A stretch of DNA of 18,914 nucleotides from Mariprofundaceae bacterium (GTDB lineage: Bacteria > Pseudomonadota > Zetaproteobacteria > Mariprofundales > Mariprofundaceae), in assembly GCA_027075825.1 (NCBI GenBank), contig JALSZZ010000051.1, forward strand, positions 1 through 18,914, given 5' to 3'. The notes below the pieces were generated by a model. That model made no database searches and was not told the DNA's origin. It was given only the letters and a program-made list of their open reading frames with translations. Shown piece after piece: positions 8,147 through 15,598 of this stretch. A program made the position numbers and the translations under genes. The number at the start of each line of letters is the position of its first letter. Positions within the stretch are counted from its first letter, which is position 1.

Positions 8147-9460
8147 ATGAATACATCCATACAAAAAAAGCAATATGATATCCCGCTGATTGAATGTTGT
8201 TTTTTATTGTTTTTATTCATGTTCCCTTTATGGCCGGAATACGCAGTCATCAAGCCAGGCAGCCTGCCGGGAATAAATGTTCAGCGTTTACTGGTTGTTA
8301 TTGTTTTCGCCTTATGGTGTCTTATTTTGCTGTTATCCCCGGCATATTACCGTCGTATGATTGAGTTTGTTCAGCATTATGCCTGGTTGACAGGGTTGTT
8401 ACTGCTGATGCTGGGGTGGAAATTATGCAGCGTCAGCGTTGCCGCCGAGCCTTTGCATGCTTTATTCAGTGCTGTTCGCGATACCGTTTTTTCTTTGCTG
8501 CTGATGCTGATGACTGCATCCATTTATGCGCGCCCTGCGCAATTATACCGGGCGATTGTGGTTTTGCTGCTGGCTGCACTGGTGGTCGTTTTACTGGCTG
8601 TGCCTGAAGTGATCATGGAAAAAAATATCATTGCGCAAGTGGTTCCTGTGACCTCTGAATACACCGAATCAGCAATTTCCAGCAAAATACGTGATGATGT
8701 CTATCGGGCACAGGCTACATTTGCTCATCCCTTGTCGTTAGCACAATTTCTGGTTATGATCCTGCCGCTAAGTCTGGTGCTGATTATGATGCATCGTTCA
8801 TGGAAAAATGTCTTATTGGGTACGGTGACGACGATCTTGTGTGCCTGGGGAATATTTGTCACGGGGTCGCGTTCTCCTCTGGCAATCATGGCTTTTCTTC
8901 TGGCAGCTTTTTTGATCATGCGCCTGCTATCGTCCTCTTTTCGTGATCGTATGGATTATCTTCGTGCCGCCAGTTCACTGTTGCTCCTGCTAATTGCTGT
9001 GGTGATTGGCGGTGACTGGCTGTTGTCGTTAATTGCGGGAAGCTCAGAGAGCGAAGCAATGAGCTCGTATTACAGATTACGGCAGCTTGAACTGGGTATC
9101 CCTTTGATTGGGCAGCACCCTTTATTGGGTTATGGCCCCGGGCAGGCAGCAGCTACGATTGGTATGGTGGCTCAAACGGTAGATAATTATTTTTTGACGC
9201 TGGCGCTTGAATCAGGCATGCCTGAATTGCTGGCATTCGTATTATTGATCTTGCTGTTGCTGATCCATTTGTGGACGGCTGCGATGCATAGCCATGATCG
9301 TTCAGCGCGATTATTATTGATGGCGCTGTTTTATTCTACTTTAGGGTATTTTTCTTTTTTAACCATTATTTCCCTTAAACAGGTCATGCCGTTGGTGTTT
9401 ATCATGTGTGGCATGGGGCTGTCGGTTAAGCTTCAGGAAGACCAACAGGGGCATAGATGA
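8147..9460 (+). CDS. Wzy-type polysaccharide polymerase / O-antigen ligase-like membrane protein
   Basis: The 437-aa product is a polytopic membrane protein with about 11-12 hydrophobic segments. The family marks are 'VTGSRSPLAIMAFLLAAFL', a larger periplasmic loop, and 'PLIGQHPLLGYGPGQAAATIG' followed by 'VDNYFLTLALESGMPELLAF', which is the O-antigen ligase/polymerase (Wzy_C) pattern. Beside a flippase and Wzc it is most likely the block polymerase that joins repeat units in the periplasm, not a lipid A ligase. I chose ATG 8147 because CGGAAAC lies about 7 nt upstream and the first membrane segment follows shortly after. In-frame ATGs at 8111 and 8117 and a TTG at 8075 would add an uncharged tail of little family likeness. 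The stop precedes the next gene by 28 bp. Confidence 0.88.
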   Translation: MNTSIQKKQYDIPLIECCFLLFLFMFPLWPEYAVIKPGSLPGINVQRLLVVIVFALWCLILLLSPAYYRRMIEFVQHYAWLTGLLLLMLGWKLCSVSVAAEPLHALFSAVRDTVFSLLLMLMTASIYARPAQLYRAIVVLLLAALVVVLLAVPEVIMEKNIIAQVVPVTSEYTESAISSKIRDDVYRAQATFAHPLSLAQFLVMILPLSLVLIMMHRSWKNVLLGTVTTILCAWGIFVTGSRSPLAIMAFLLAAFLIMRLLSSSFRDRMDYLRAASSLLLLLIAVVIGGDWLLSLIAGSSESEAMSSYYRLRQLELGIPLIGQHPLLGYGPGQAAATIGMVAQTVDNYFLTLALESGMPELLAFVLLILLLLIHLWTAAMHSHDRSARLLLMALFYSTLGYFSFLTIISLKQVMPLVFIMCGMGLSVKLQEDQQGHR

Positions 9461-9488
9461 CCGGATACAAATGCGGAATAATTACCAC

Positions 9489-10883
9489 ATGAACAAAACA
9501 TTGCATGCCGTGTTCCATTGCTTATGGATGTTTTTGTTCACCTTGTCAGGCAGCCAGGCTTTGGCGGAGACGGGTGGGTCGCGCTCTGTCACTATTCATC
9601 CGGATCTGTTGCCGCAAATGGACTATCACGCAGAGTTGGGAGGGGTTAACACAAATTTTTTTCGCTCGTTTGAGGATTGGTCAGATCCGCGTTTGTGGCA
9701 AGCTATGCGGGATGCCGGTATTCGCATGATTCGTTTTCCAGGCGGTCTGGCAAACTGGTATCAATGGCATGATGGCAGTATCGATACGACGGGGCAGCAT
9801 GTGTTTCCTTTTATGAAACAAGGAAAAAACACATCCGTTCCACTATTGCCTGTTATTCATCTGGCGAAGCAATATCATATTCAGATTTGTTATGTTGTGA
9901 ATATCATGCAATCTGAGGCTGAAATTGAAGCATTAAGTGCTTTTTGGGTAAAGCACAATGCACCTGTTGCGTGGGTAGAGTTTGGAAATGAATACTTTCA
10001 TCCAAAGTTTTCTGCGGATATTGGTGGCCTCAAGGGCTATATCGCAGCATCCCGCAAGGCGCTGGCTGCCTTGCGGCGTGGTGGTTACCGTGGCAAAAGC
10101 TCGCTTTCCGTTGCTCCGGCCCGGGTATGGGGGCGACGCGACAGAAAAGACTTTATTGCCTGGAACAGAGAACTCTCACACGCTGACATACATCAGTTTG
10201 ATGCACTTAATATCCATTACTACCTTCCCTTCGATGAAAATAACTTTTCCCGCACATACGAAAAAGGCACTGATCATTTTCGCACTGTCATCAGGCGATT
10301 GCGCACCCTGTTCCCTGGGAAAGAACTCTGGGTGACTGAATGGAACCTGGCAAGGCCAGCCAAATCCAGCGTTTTCAACACAATGCAGCATGCTCAGTGG
10401 GTGTTACACATGCTGACCACATTTCATGAGATGAAAATCGATATTGCAGCCTATCATCTTTTTAATGGCAGAGGCTGGGAGCTATGGAGCTGGAAGCGTG
10501 GTGAACGCCGTTTGCAGAAACCATCAACGATACGCCGCATTCCCTATTTTACGTTTTCCATGTATAACAAGGCAAGTAAACATGCGAGCAAACTGGCAAT
10601 TTATCGTGAACGCTCATTAGAGGGTATCATTTTTTGGCAACACAATCACCTGATGCTACTGCTATCGAATACTGCGAATACCGGGGTTCATATCAAAGTG
10701 AAATACAAAGGAAGGGATTTATCCCTGTCACAGGCAGCAACCCTGGTGGCCATGCCCATGCAGCGTAATGGCAGCCTGCTAAGTCGGGAACCAGAAGAAG
10801 AACATTATATCCCCCGCACAACCCATACCATGGCATTAAGCGCTTATGGCTTTGGCCTGTTCGAGTTTAATATCCAGCCGTGA
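9489..10883 (+). CDS. Secreted clan GH-A glycoside hydrolase (GH51/GH39/GH79-like)
   Basis: The 464-aa protein has a signal peptide (MNKTLHAVF, a hydrophobic core, cleavage after SQALA near residue 26). It has the marks of a clan GH-A (beta/alpha)8 hydrolase: 'IRMIRFPGGLANWYQW' resembles the R-Y/F-PGG strand of GH51 arabinofuranosidases and relatives; 'WVEFGNEY' gives the Asn-Glu acid/base pair (Glu about 168); 'ELWVTEWNL' gives the nucleophile (Glu about 284). Both catalytic Glu are present, so it should be active. It may trim, release or edit the EPS in the periplasm, as hydrolases in EPS loci often do. I preferred ATG 9489; ATG 9471 is in frame and would only lengthen the n-region. Neither has a strong ribosome binding site. 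Exact family and sugar specificity are uncertain. Confidence 0.82.
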   Translation: MNKTLHAVFHCLWMFLFTLSGSQALAETGGSRSVTIHPDLLPQMDYHAELGGVNTNFFRSFEDWSDPRLWQAMRDAGIRMIRFPGGLANWYQWHDGSIDTTGQHVFPFMKQGKNTSVPLLPVIHLAKQYHIQICYVVNIMQSEAEIEALSAFWVKHNAPVAWVEFGNEYFHPKFSADIGGLKGYIAASRKALAALRRGGYRGKSSLSVAPARVWGRRDRKDFIAWNRELSHADIHQFDALNIHYYLPFDENNFSRTYEKGTDHFRTVIRRLRTLFPGKELWVTEWNLARPAKSSVFNTMQHAQWVLHMLTTFHEMKIDIAAYHLFNGRGWELWSWKRGERRLQKPSTIRRIPYFTFSMYNKASKHASKLAIYRERSLEGIIFWQHNHLMLLLSNTANTGVHIKVKYKGRDLSLSQAATLVAMPMQRNGSLLSREPEEEHYIPRTTHTMALSAYGFGLFEFNIQP

Positions 10884-11815
10884 CACAAGTAGCCGTTGTG
10901 CTGGTAAATTATTTTGGCGCTGAGGATACTGCCCTGTGCCTGGAATCTTTACGCCAGTCTGATGAGTCTGTGCAAGTGGTGCTGGTTGACAACTCACCGA
11001 ATGATCCTGAACTGAAAAAGGTGCTACAAAACCACCCTGAAACGCATTTAATCAATGCGTCTGAGAATCTGGGCTTTGGCACAGGTAATAACCTTGGTAT
11101 TGACTGGGTATTATCCAGGACCAACTGCGAATACATATTTATCCTCAATAATGATGCGACAGTAAAACCTGATACGCTTACGCATCTCATTCGGGCAATG
11201 AATAAGCATTCAGAAGCTGGCATCGTGGCTCCCCGGATCGTGCTTGCGGAAGATCCATCCAGGCTTTGGTATGGCGGCGGAGAGGTGGACTGGAAGCGCG
11301 GAGGCGGGAGAGTTCCGGGCGTACCTGGCCCAGCGGATGCTCCACTGGCCATGACTCCGCGCTACGTTACCTTTGCTTCCGGTTGCACCATGTTTGTCAG
11401 GCGGCAGGTGCTTGAGGAACACAAGGGATTCGATCCGAGATTCTTCATGTATGAAGAGGATCTTGAATTGTCTCTCCGGGTTCAGAAATCTGGATGGAAG
11501 ATCTGGTATGAAGCGAATGCCCTTGTGGTGCATGTGGGACAAGCGAGTTTAAGAAAGAGCGGGAAGTTTTCAGGTGCCTGGGATCCAAAGAACCCCAACT
11601 TGCCTTTTTATGCGTATCATATGTCTCGTAACAGGCTTATTACCATGCATGAACATGCAAGAGGAATGAACCGGGTAACCTTTTTTGTTTTTTTTTCAAT
11701 ATTTGTGTCAATTAAATTAGTAAGATTTATGATCAACTTTCGTTGGGATGGGGTGTGTGCGATGTTTCAGGGCTTTCATTCGTACAAAAAAATCGTGAAA
11801 GGTGAAGAATTGTGA
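10880..11815 (+). CDS. GT2 family glycosyltransferase (rhamnosyltransferase-like)
   Basis: The 311-aa product is a typical GT-A fold family 2 enzyme. 'VAVVLVNYFGAEDTALCLESL' and 'VVLVDNSPND' (about 34-42) bind the nucleotide; 'ENLGFGTGNNLGI' and 'FILNNDATVKPDTL' (about 88-94) hold the DxD-like site; 'FFMYEEDLELSLRVQKSGW' (about 190-205) is the ED motif with the catalytic base. It would add one sugar to the lipid-linked unit. The start GTG 10880 overlaps the hydrolase TGA (GTGA). About 9 of 19 Arg codons are AGA/AGG, unlike the methyltransferase at 12688, which has none. Its last 74 residues align without gaps to the orphan frame at 12380-12691. Confidence 0.92.
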   Translation: MTQVAVVLVNYFGAEDTALCLESLRQSDESVQVVLVDNSPNDPELKKVLQNHPETHLINASENLGFGTGNNLGIDWVLSRTNCEYIFILNNDATVKPDTLTHLIRAMNKHSEAGIVAPRIVLAEDPSRLWYGGGEVDWKRGGGRVPGVPGPADAPLAMTPRYVTFASGCTMFVRRQVLEEHKGFDPRFFMYEEDLELSLRVQKSGWKIWYEANALVVHVGQASLRKSGKFSGAWDPKNPNLPFYAYHMSRNRLITMHEHARGMNRVTFFVFFSIFVSIKLVRFMINFRWDGVCAMFQGFHSYKKIVKGEEL

Positions 11816-12387
11816 GTACATGGTGGCATATCGTCAAAGAAGATATGAGAGTATTTTGTTTGATTCACCCCCAAAAAGGATTCTTAAAATACATATACTA
11901 TCCTGATTTTCGGGCAGTCATATTGTTTCGAATCAGTCAGCTTTTATACAAAAATAAAATAACGAGACCTTTTTCTTATCTGATCACAATGATGAATGAT
12001 TTCGTCACAGGTGTCTGGATTGGTCCCAGAGTTGAAGCCGGCCCTGGCTTGTTTCTGGGGCATCCCAGGGGGCTGGTCATAAACCCGACTGCAAAAATAG
12101 GGGCCTATTGCTCTGTCATGCAGAGAGTCACAATAGGTGGTCCCAATGTAACGATTGGTAATTATGTTGAAATCAATTCTGGCGCACAAATTATCAGTAA
12201 CGCGAGAGGTAAAGGGCGACTACAGGTCGGGGATCACGCCATTATTGGTGCAGGAGCTATGGTAATACAGGACGTACCGCATCAAAGTGTGGTTGTTGGT
12301 GTGCCTGCCAAAGTAGTTAAAAAAATCAGTGAATCAGAAAACTGGATGGCATTTCGCAAAAGGAGAAACGGGAGCGGGTATGCCTGA
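11812..12387 (+). CDS. Serine-acetyltransferase-like (WcaB-type) hexapeptide acetyltransferase
   Basis: The 191-aa product has an alpha-helical N-terminus ('WWHIVKEDMRVFCLIHP') followed by a left-handed beta-helix. 'GLFLGHPRGLVINPTAKIGAYC' carries the catalytic His (about residue 84) in the place used by CysE-like enzymes. 'VTIGGPNVTIGNYVEINSGAQII' and 'VGDHAIIGAGAMVIQDVPHQSVVVGVPAKVV' are the hexapeptide coils. In EPS loci this type acetylates a sugar rather than serine. The GTG start overlaps the GT2 TGA (GTGA) and has AGGTGA 6 nt upstream, so the two are coupled. About 8 of 12 Arg codons are AGA/AGG, strikingly different from downstream genes. With the GT2 gene it looks like one acquired cassette. 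Confidence 0.9.
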   Translation: MSTWWHIVKEDMRVFCLIHPQKGFLKYIYYPDFRAVILFRISQLLYKNKITRPFSYLITMMNDFVTGVWIGPRVEAGPGLFLGHPRGLVINPTAKIGAYCSVMQRVTIGGPNVTIGNYVEINSGAQIISNARGKGRLQVGDHAIIGAGAMVIQDVPHQSVVVGVPAKVVKKISESENWMAFRKRRNGSGYA

Positions 12388-12691
12388 AATATCGGGTACG
12401 GTATCACCACATCAATCAATTAAAAGAGTGATTGCTTTCTCTTTTATGCCTGTTCTTGCTCCGGATAACCCTCGCTTGTCTTTTTTTACCTTTCATATCA
12501 TCCGCAACCGCGTGCTGTGTATGAGCGAGTATGCCACAGGCAGACAACGGTTGTATTTTGCACCGGGCTTCCCATTGTATCTTTTCAGACTGAGTGTTCG
12601 CCATGCATTGGCCGGACGCTGGCACGCTATTGCCGCGATTATGCGTGGGCTGGCTGATGCCTTCTCCGTGCTTCAGGGAGACCGTAAATGA
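12380..12691 (+). pseudogene. Orphan C-terminal fragment of a GT2 glycosyltransferase (103 aa)
   Basis: The frame opens at ATG 12380, inside the tail of the acetyltransferase gene, with GGAG 5 nt upstream, and ends at TGA 12689-12691, overlapping the next ATG (ATGA). The protein has no catalytic motif. From 'NPRLSFFTFHIIRNRVLCM' to the end it aligns ungapped over 74 residues with the C-terminus of the GT2 enzyme encoded at 10880-11815; I count about 22 identities, including F-H-R-N-R, E-x-A-x-G, and R-W near the end. All nucleotide-binding and base residues are missing. It is best read as the stump of a resident GT2 gene whose front was lost when the GT2+acetyltransferase pair arrived. It remains translatable; a membrane-anchor or partner role cannot be excluded. 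Upstream residues (SPHQSIKRV) may extend the likeness. Confidence 0.7.
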
Positions 12692-13341
12692 CGAAAAGCT
12701 GGTGGTCACTGTTGTTGTTTCCCTTTATGCGCTATTTTCGTCGCAAACGTCTGGCGCATATGCTGCGTATGTTTCCTGATCTTGGTTCCCTGTCGGTATT
12801 GGATGTCGGGGGGCGCAGTATGATCTGGGAGATTTTGCGCACCGATTTTGGTGTTGTTCCCGCCCGGCTGGTAATTGTGAATACGGCGGAAGATGCCCAC
12901 CCCATAAAAGGCTATACCGTTCATATTGCCGATGGTCGGCAGCTTCCTTATACTGATCATGCATTTGATCTGGTATTTTCAAATTCGGTTATTGAGCATG
13001 TAGGCGATATGCAGGATATGCAGTGTTTTGCCTCAGAATGCATGCGGGTAGGTGTTAATGTTTTGATTCAAACACCCAACCGCTGGTTTCCTGTTGAGCC
13101 ACATTTGCTTGCATTGTTTATCCACTGGTTTCCCTTGCCGGTGTTCCACCGGCTATTGTTTTTATCGCTGCGATGGTGGACGTTATTGTTTGACCGCGCC
13201 CGCTTGCGGCTCATCGTTAAGCATATTCATTTATTGGATCGCCGGGAGTTCTCAGCTTTGTTTCCCGGGCTTCCATTGCATACGGAGAAAATATTCGGCA
13301 TGAGCAAATCATTCACTGTTTCGCAGCGGTGTCGTCACTGA
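12688..13341 (+). CDS. Class I SAM-dependent methyltransferase (second)
   Basis: The 217-aa product has a short basic N-terminus (FPFMRYFRRKRL), then 'LSVLDVGGRSMIW' (motif I about residues 37-43, with GGR in place of the usual G-C-G), an acidic strand-2 end ('ADGRQLPYTDHAFD'), and 'FDLVFSNSVIEHVGD' (about 93-107). This is the Methyltransf_11 pattern. 'IQTPNRWFPVEPHLL' is a phrase common in methyltransferases of polysaccharide loci. The probable role is O-methylation of a sugar. The ATG overlaps the previous stop (ATGA). Arg codons are all CGN, which marks this gene as resident compared with the GT2 and acetyltransferase genes before it. The sequence differs clearly from the methyltransferase at 6466. 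Confidence 0.85.
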   Translation: MTKSWWSLLLFPFMRYFRRKRLAHMLRMFPDLGSLSVLDVGGRSMIWEILRTDFGVVPARLVIVNTAEDAHPIKGYTVHIADGRQLPYTDHAFDLVFSNSVIEHVGDMQDMQCFASECMRVGVNVLIQTPNRWFPVEPHLLALFIHWFPLPVFHRLLFLSLRWWTLLFDRARLRLIVKHIHLLDRREFSALFPGLPLHTEKIFGMSKSFTVSQRCRH

Positions 13342-14342
13342 TGGTCGCCCAGATTGATCGTTGTTATGTTCATCATCGCTGGCAGCGGGCTCTCCCCCGT
13401 CTGCTCGCCTATACATTGTTTGAAGGTCGTCCGTTAACAACACGGGGGCGGTGGATCAATCCACTGGTTTTCGCTAATATGGCATTATTAAAGCGATTGC
13501 CATTAATGCAGTCGATTGATCGTCCTGTGTTTATCACTGGTATGGGCAGAAGCGGCAGCACACTGCTTGGTGTGGTACTTTCCATGCATCGTGATGTCGG
13601 CTTTCTTAATGAACCCAAGGCATTGTGGCACTGCATCCACGCAGGCGAAGATGTAATCGGCAATTATAGCAAGAATGAAGCATCATATCGCCTGGATGCA
13701 GCCGATTGCAGTGACGAAATGATTGACGCAGCCCATCGCCTTTATGCTGCGTATCTGCGTCTGGGGGGAAATTCCCGCATTGTTGATAAATATCCGGAAA
13801 TGTTGTTCAGAACGGGGTTTGTGCGTCATATCTTCCCTGATGCGCGTTTTCTTTTTCTGGTTCGTAATGGCTGGGATACATGTCAGTCTGTTGTCAAATG
13901 GTCGCAATGCAAAGGAACCGCACATGGGCAAGAAATTCACGACTGGTGGGGAACTGATGCGCGTAAATGGCGGCTCATGGTGCAGCAATTGTTGCGGCCA
14001 GATCCCCGCTATAAGGCGTTGTCAGCCATGGCAGATCATTTATCCGATCATCGTTTGATGGCTGCAACAGAATGGATTGTAACGATGCGCGAAGGTCTGC
14101 GTCAAATGCAGTTACTGCCTGATGCAGTATTGATGGTGCGTTATGAAGATCTTGTCAGCAAGCCTGAGGAGACGTTACAGCAGATTGTCGCCTTTACCGG
14201 CCTTGCGCCGGACCCTGTGATGTACCATTACGCCAGTCAAAGCATGCGTGCCGTTTCTTCACAGCAAACGTTTCCCATGCCTGAGCCAATTGCTTCCTTG
14301 TTTCGGGAGACAATGCATATGCTGGGTTACCATGATCAGTGA
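13341..14342 (+). CDS. PAPS-dependent sulfotransferase (second of two)
   Basis: The 333-aa product has 'RPVFITGMGRSGSTLLGVVLSMH' (5'-phosphosulfate loop, about residues 67-75) and 'ARFLFLVRNGWDTCQSVVKWS' (3'-phosphate segment, about 171-187), the two signatures of the PAPS sulfotransferase superfamily. 'DKYPEMLFR' and 'MVRYEDLVSKPEETLQQI' are further hallmarks of the Sulfotransfer_3 type. No signal peptide is visible, so it acts on cytoplasmic lipid-linked intermediates. The start ATG 13341 shares one base with the methyltransferase stop (TGATG); a GTG at 13329 is also in frame. It is longer than, and distinct from, the sulfotransferase at 7109, so two different positions may be sulfated. The acceptor is inferred. 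Confidence 0.9.
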   Translation: MVAQIDRCYVHHRWQRALPRLLAYTLFEGRPLTTRGRWINPLVFANMALLKRLPLMQSIDRPVFITGMGRSGSTLLGVVLSMHRDVGFLNEPKALWHCIHAGEDVIGNYSKNEASYRLDAADCSDEMIDAAHRLYAAYLRLGGNSRIVDKYPEMLFRTGFVRHIFPDARFLFLVRNGWDTCQSVVKWSQCKGTAHGQEIHDWWGTDARKWRLMVQQLLRPDPRYKALSAMADHLSDHRLMAATEWIVTMREGLRQMQLLPDAVLMVRYEDLVSKPEETLQQIVAFTGLAPDPVMYHYASQSMRAVSSQQTFPMPEPIASLFRETMHMLGYHDQ

Positions 14343-14360
14343 TGAAGGTGGATACATGAT

Positions 14361-15572
14361 ATGAGTGTTTTGCCGGATAACAGAACAGGGAAGAAAACGT
14401 CACGCCGTTTATCGCCAGCATCTGCCTTAAAAGTGGCTATGGTTGAACCTGTTGGCGGCCATGGTGGTATGGCTCCTTACGATCTTGGTTTATGTGACGG
14501 ACTTGCAGCGTCAGGCTGTGATGTCACGCTGTACACATGTGAAATCAACCCTCCATATGCCAGTAGCTTTACAACCCGAACCTGTTTTTCCGGCGTTTAT
14601 GGTCAGGCTCCCGGTTGGTTGCGCGGGATTCGTTTCACCATCGCTACCTTGAAAATCATGATTGAGGCAATGCGCAATGGTGTGCGCGTTTTTCATTTTC
14701 ATTTATTCCAGTCGGGCATACATGAACTTTTGCCGCTGTTATTTGCCCGCTTGTTTTTCGCCAGGGTTCTTGTCACTGCGCATGATGTAGAACCATTGGA
14801 AGCGCATCTTTCTGCACCGTTTTCTGTGCGCTGGTCTCTGCAGCTTGCGCATGCGATTATTGCGCACAATGCCTCAAGCCGCAACACACTGATTAAGCAA
14901 CATGACGTTCATCCGAATGATGTGCATATCATTGCACATGGTAATTATCTTCATTGTTTGCCGCCGCCTCCCGGACAAAAACAGGCGCGTCACGCCCTGG
15001 GACTGAAGCAGGATGTGCCACTGTTATTGTTTTTTGGTCAGATCAAGGAATCCAAAGGTCTGGACTTATTGCTGCATGCCATGGCGCAAGTTGTGCGTAT
15101 TCGAAGTGATGTACAGCTACTGATTGCAGGCCGACCATGGAAGAATGACTTTTCGTCTTATATGCAGATCATCGAAAACAAGGGACTGTTGCAGCATTGT
15201 TACCTGCATATTCATTATATTGAAGAAGAAGATGTGCCTTTGTATTACGCTGCTGCTTCACTGCTGGTATTGCCTTACCGAAAAATTTATCAAAGTGGTG
15301 TGCTGCTGATGGCAATGAGCATGGCTACTCCGCTACTGGCCGCAGATTTGCCGGGTATGACGGATGTGCTCGGTCACGAGGAAAAGTACGGTATGTTGTT
15401 TCGTCATGATGATGTTGATGATTTATCCAGGAAGATACTCACCTGTCTGGAGCGAAAAGAACACATCATGCAGCAGGCAGCGGCTGCTAAAATGAGAATG
15501 CAGGAAGCTTACAACTGGCATCATCTGGCCAGGCAGACAAAAGCGCTCTATCTGAAAACCATTCAGGCATAA
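14361..15572 (+). CDS. GT4 family (GT-B fold) glycosyltransferase
   Basis: The 403-aa product is a retaining GT-B enzyme. The N-terminal Rossmann half starts 'KVAMVEPVGGHGGMAPYDLGLCDGL' with the glycine-rich acceptor loop. The C-terminal donor half shows 'LLLFFGQIKESKGLDLLLHAMA' and 'PYRKIYQSGVLLMAMSMATPLLAADLPGMTDVL', the equivalent of the E-x7-E region, although the first Glu is replaced by Tyr/Gln-type residues. Its role would be to add a sugar from an NDP donor to the lipid-linked repeat unit at the cytoplasmic face. It starts at ATG 14361 with AAGGTGG about 9 nt upstream, 18 bp after the sulfotransferase. The first ~22 residues are a basic, poorly conserved lead-in, so the true start could be later. 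Donor and linkage are unknown. Confidence 0.88.
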   Translation: MSVLPDNRTGKKTSRRLSPASALKVAMVEPVGGHGGMAPYDLGLCDGLAASGCDVTLYTCEINPPYASSFTTRTCFSGVYGQAPGWLRGIRFTIATLKIMIEAMRNGVRVFHFHLFQSGIHELLPLLFARLFFARVLVTAHDVEPLEAHLSAPFSVRWSLQLAHAIIAHNASSRNTLIKQHDVHPNDVHIIAHGNYLHCLPPPPGQKQARHALGLKQDVPLLLFFGQIKESKGLDLLLHAMAQVVRIRSDVQLLIAGRPWKNDFSSYMQIIENKGLLQHCYLHIHYIEEEDVPLYYAAASLLVLPYRKIYQSGVLLMAMSMATPLLAADLPGMTDVLGHEEKYGMLFRHDDVDDLSRKILTCLERKEHIMQQAAAAKMRMQEAYNWHHLARQTKALYLKTIQA

Positions 15573-15598
15573 CGCATTAAATAAGGAAAACTGTTTCA

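Noticed and set aside
10909..11352. Minus-strand frame of 147 codons inside the GT2 gene
   Set aside because: Ser/Pro-rich antisense of clear GT2 nucleotide-binding motifs.
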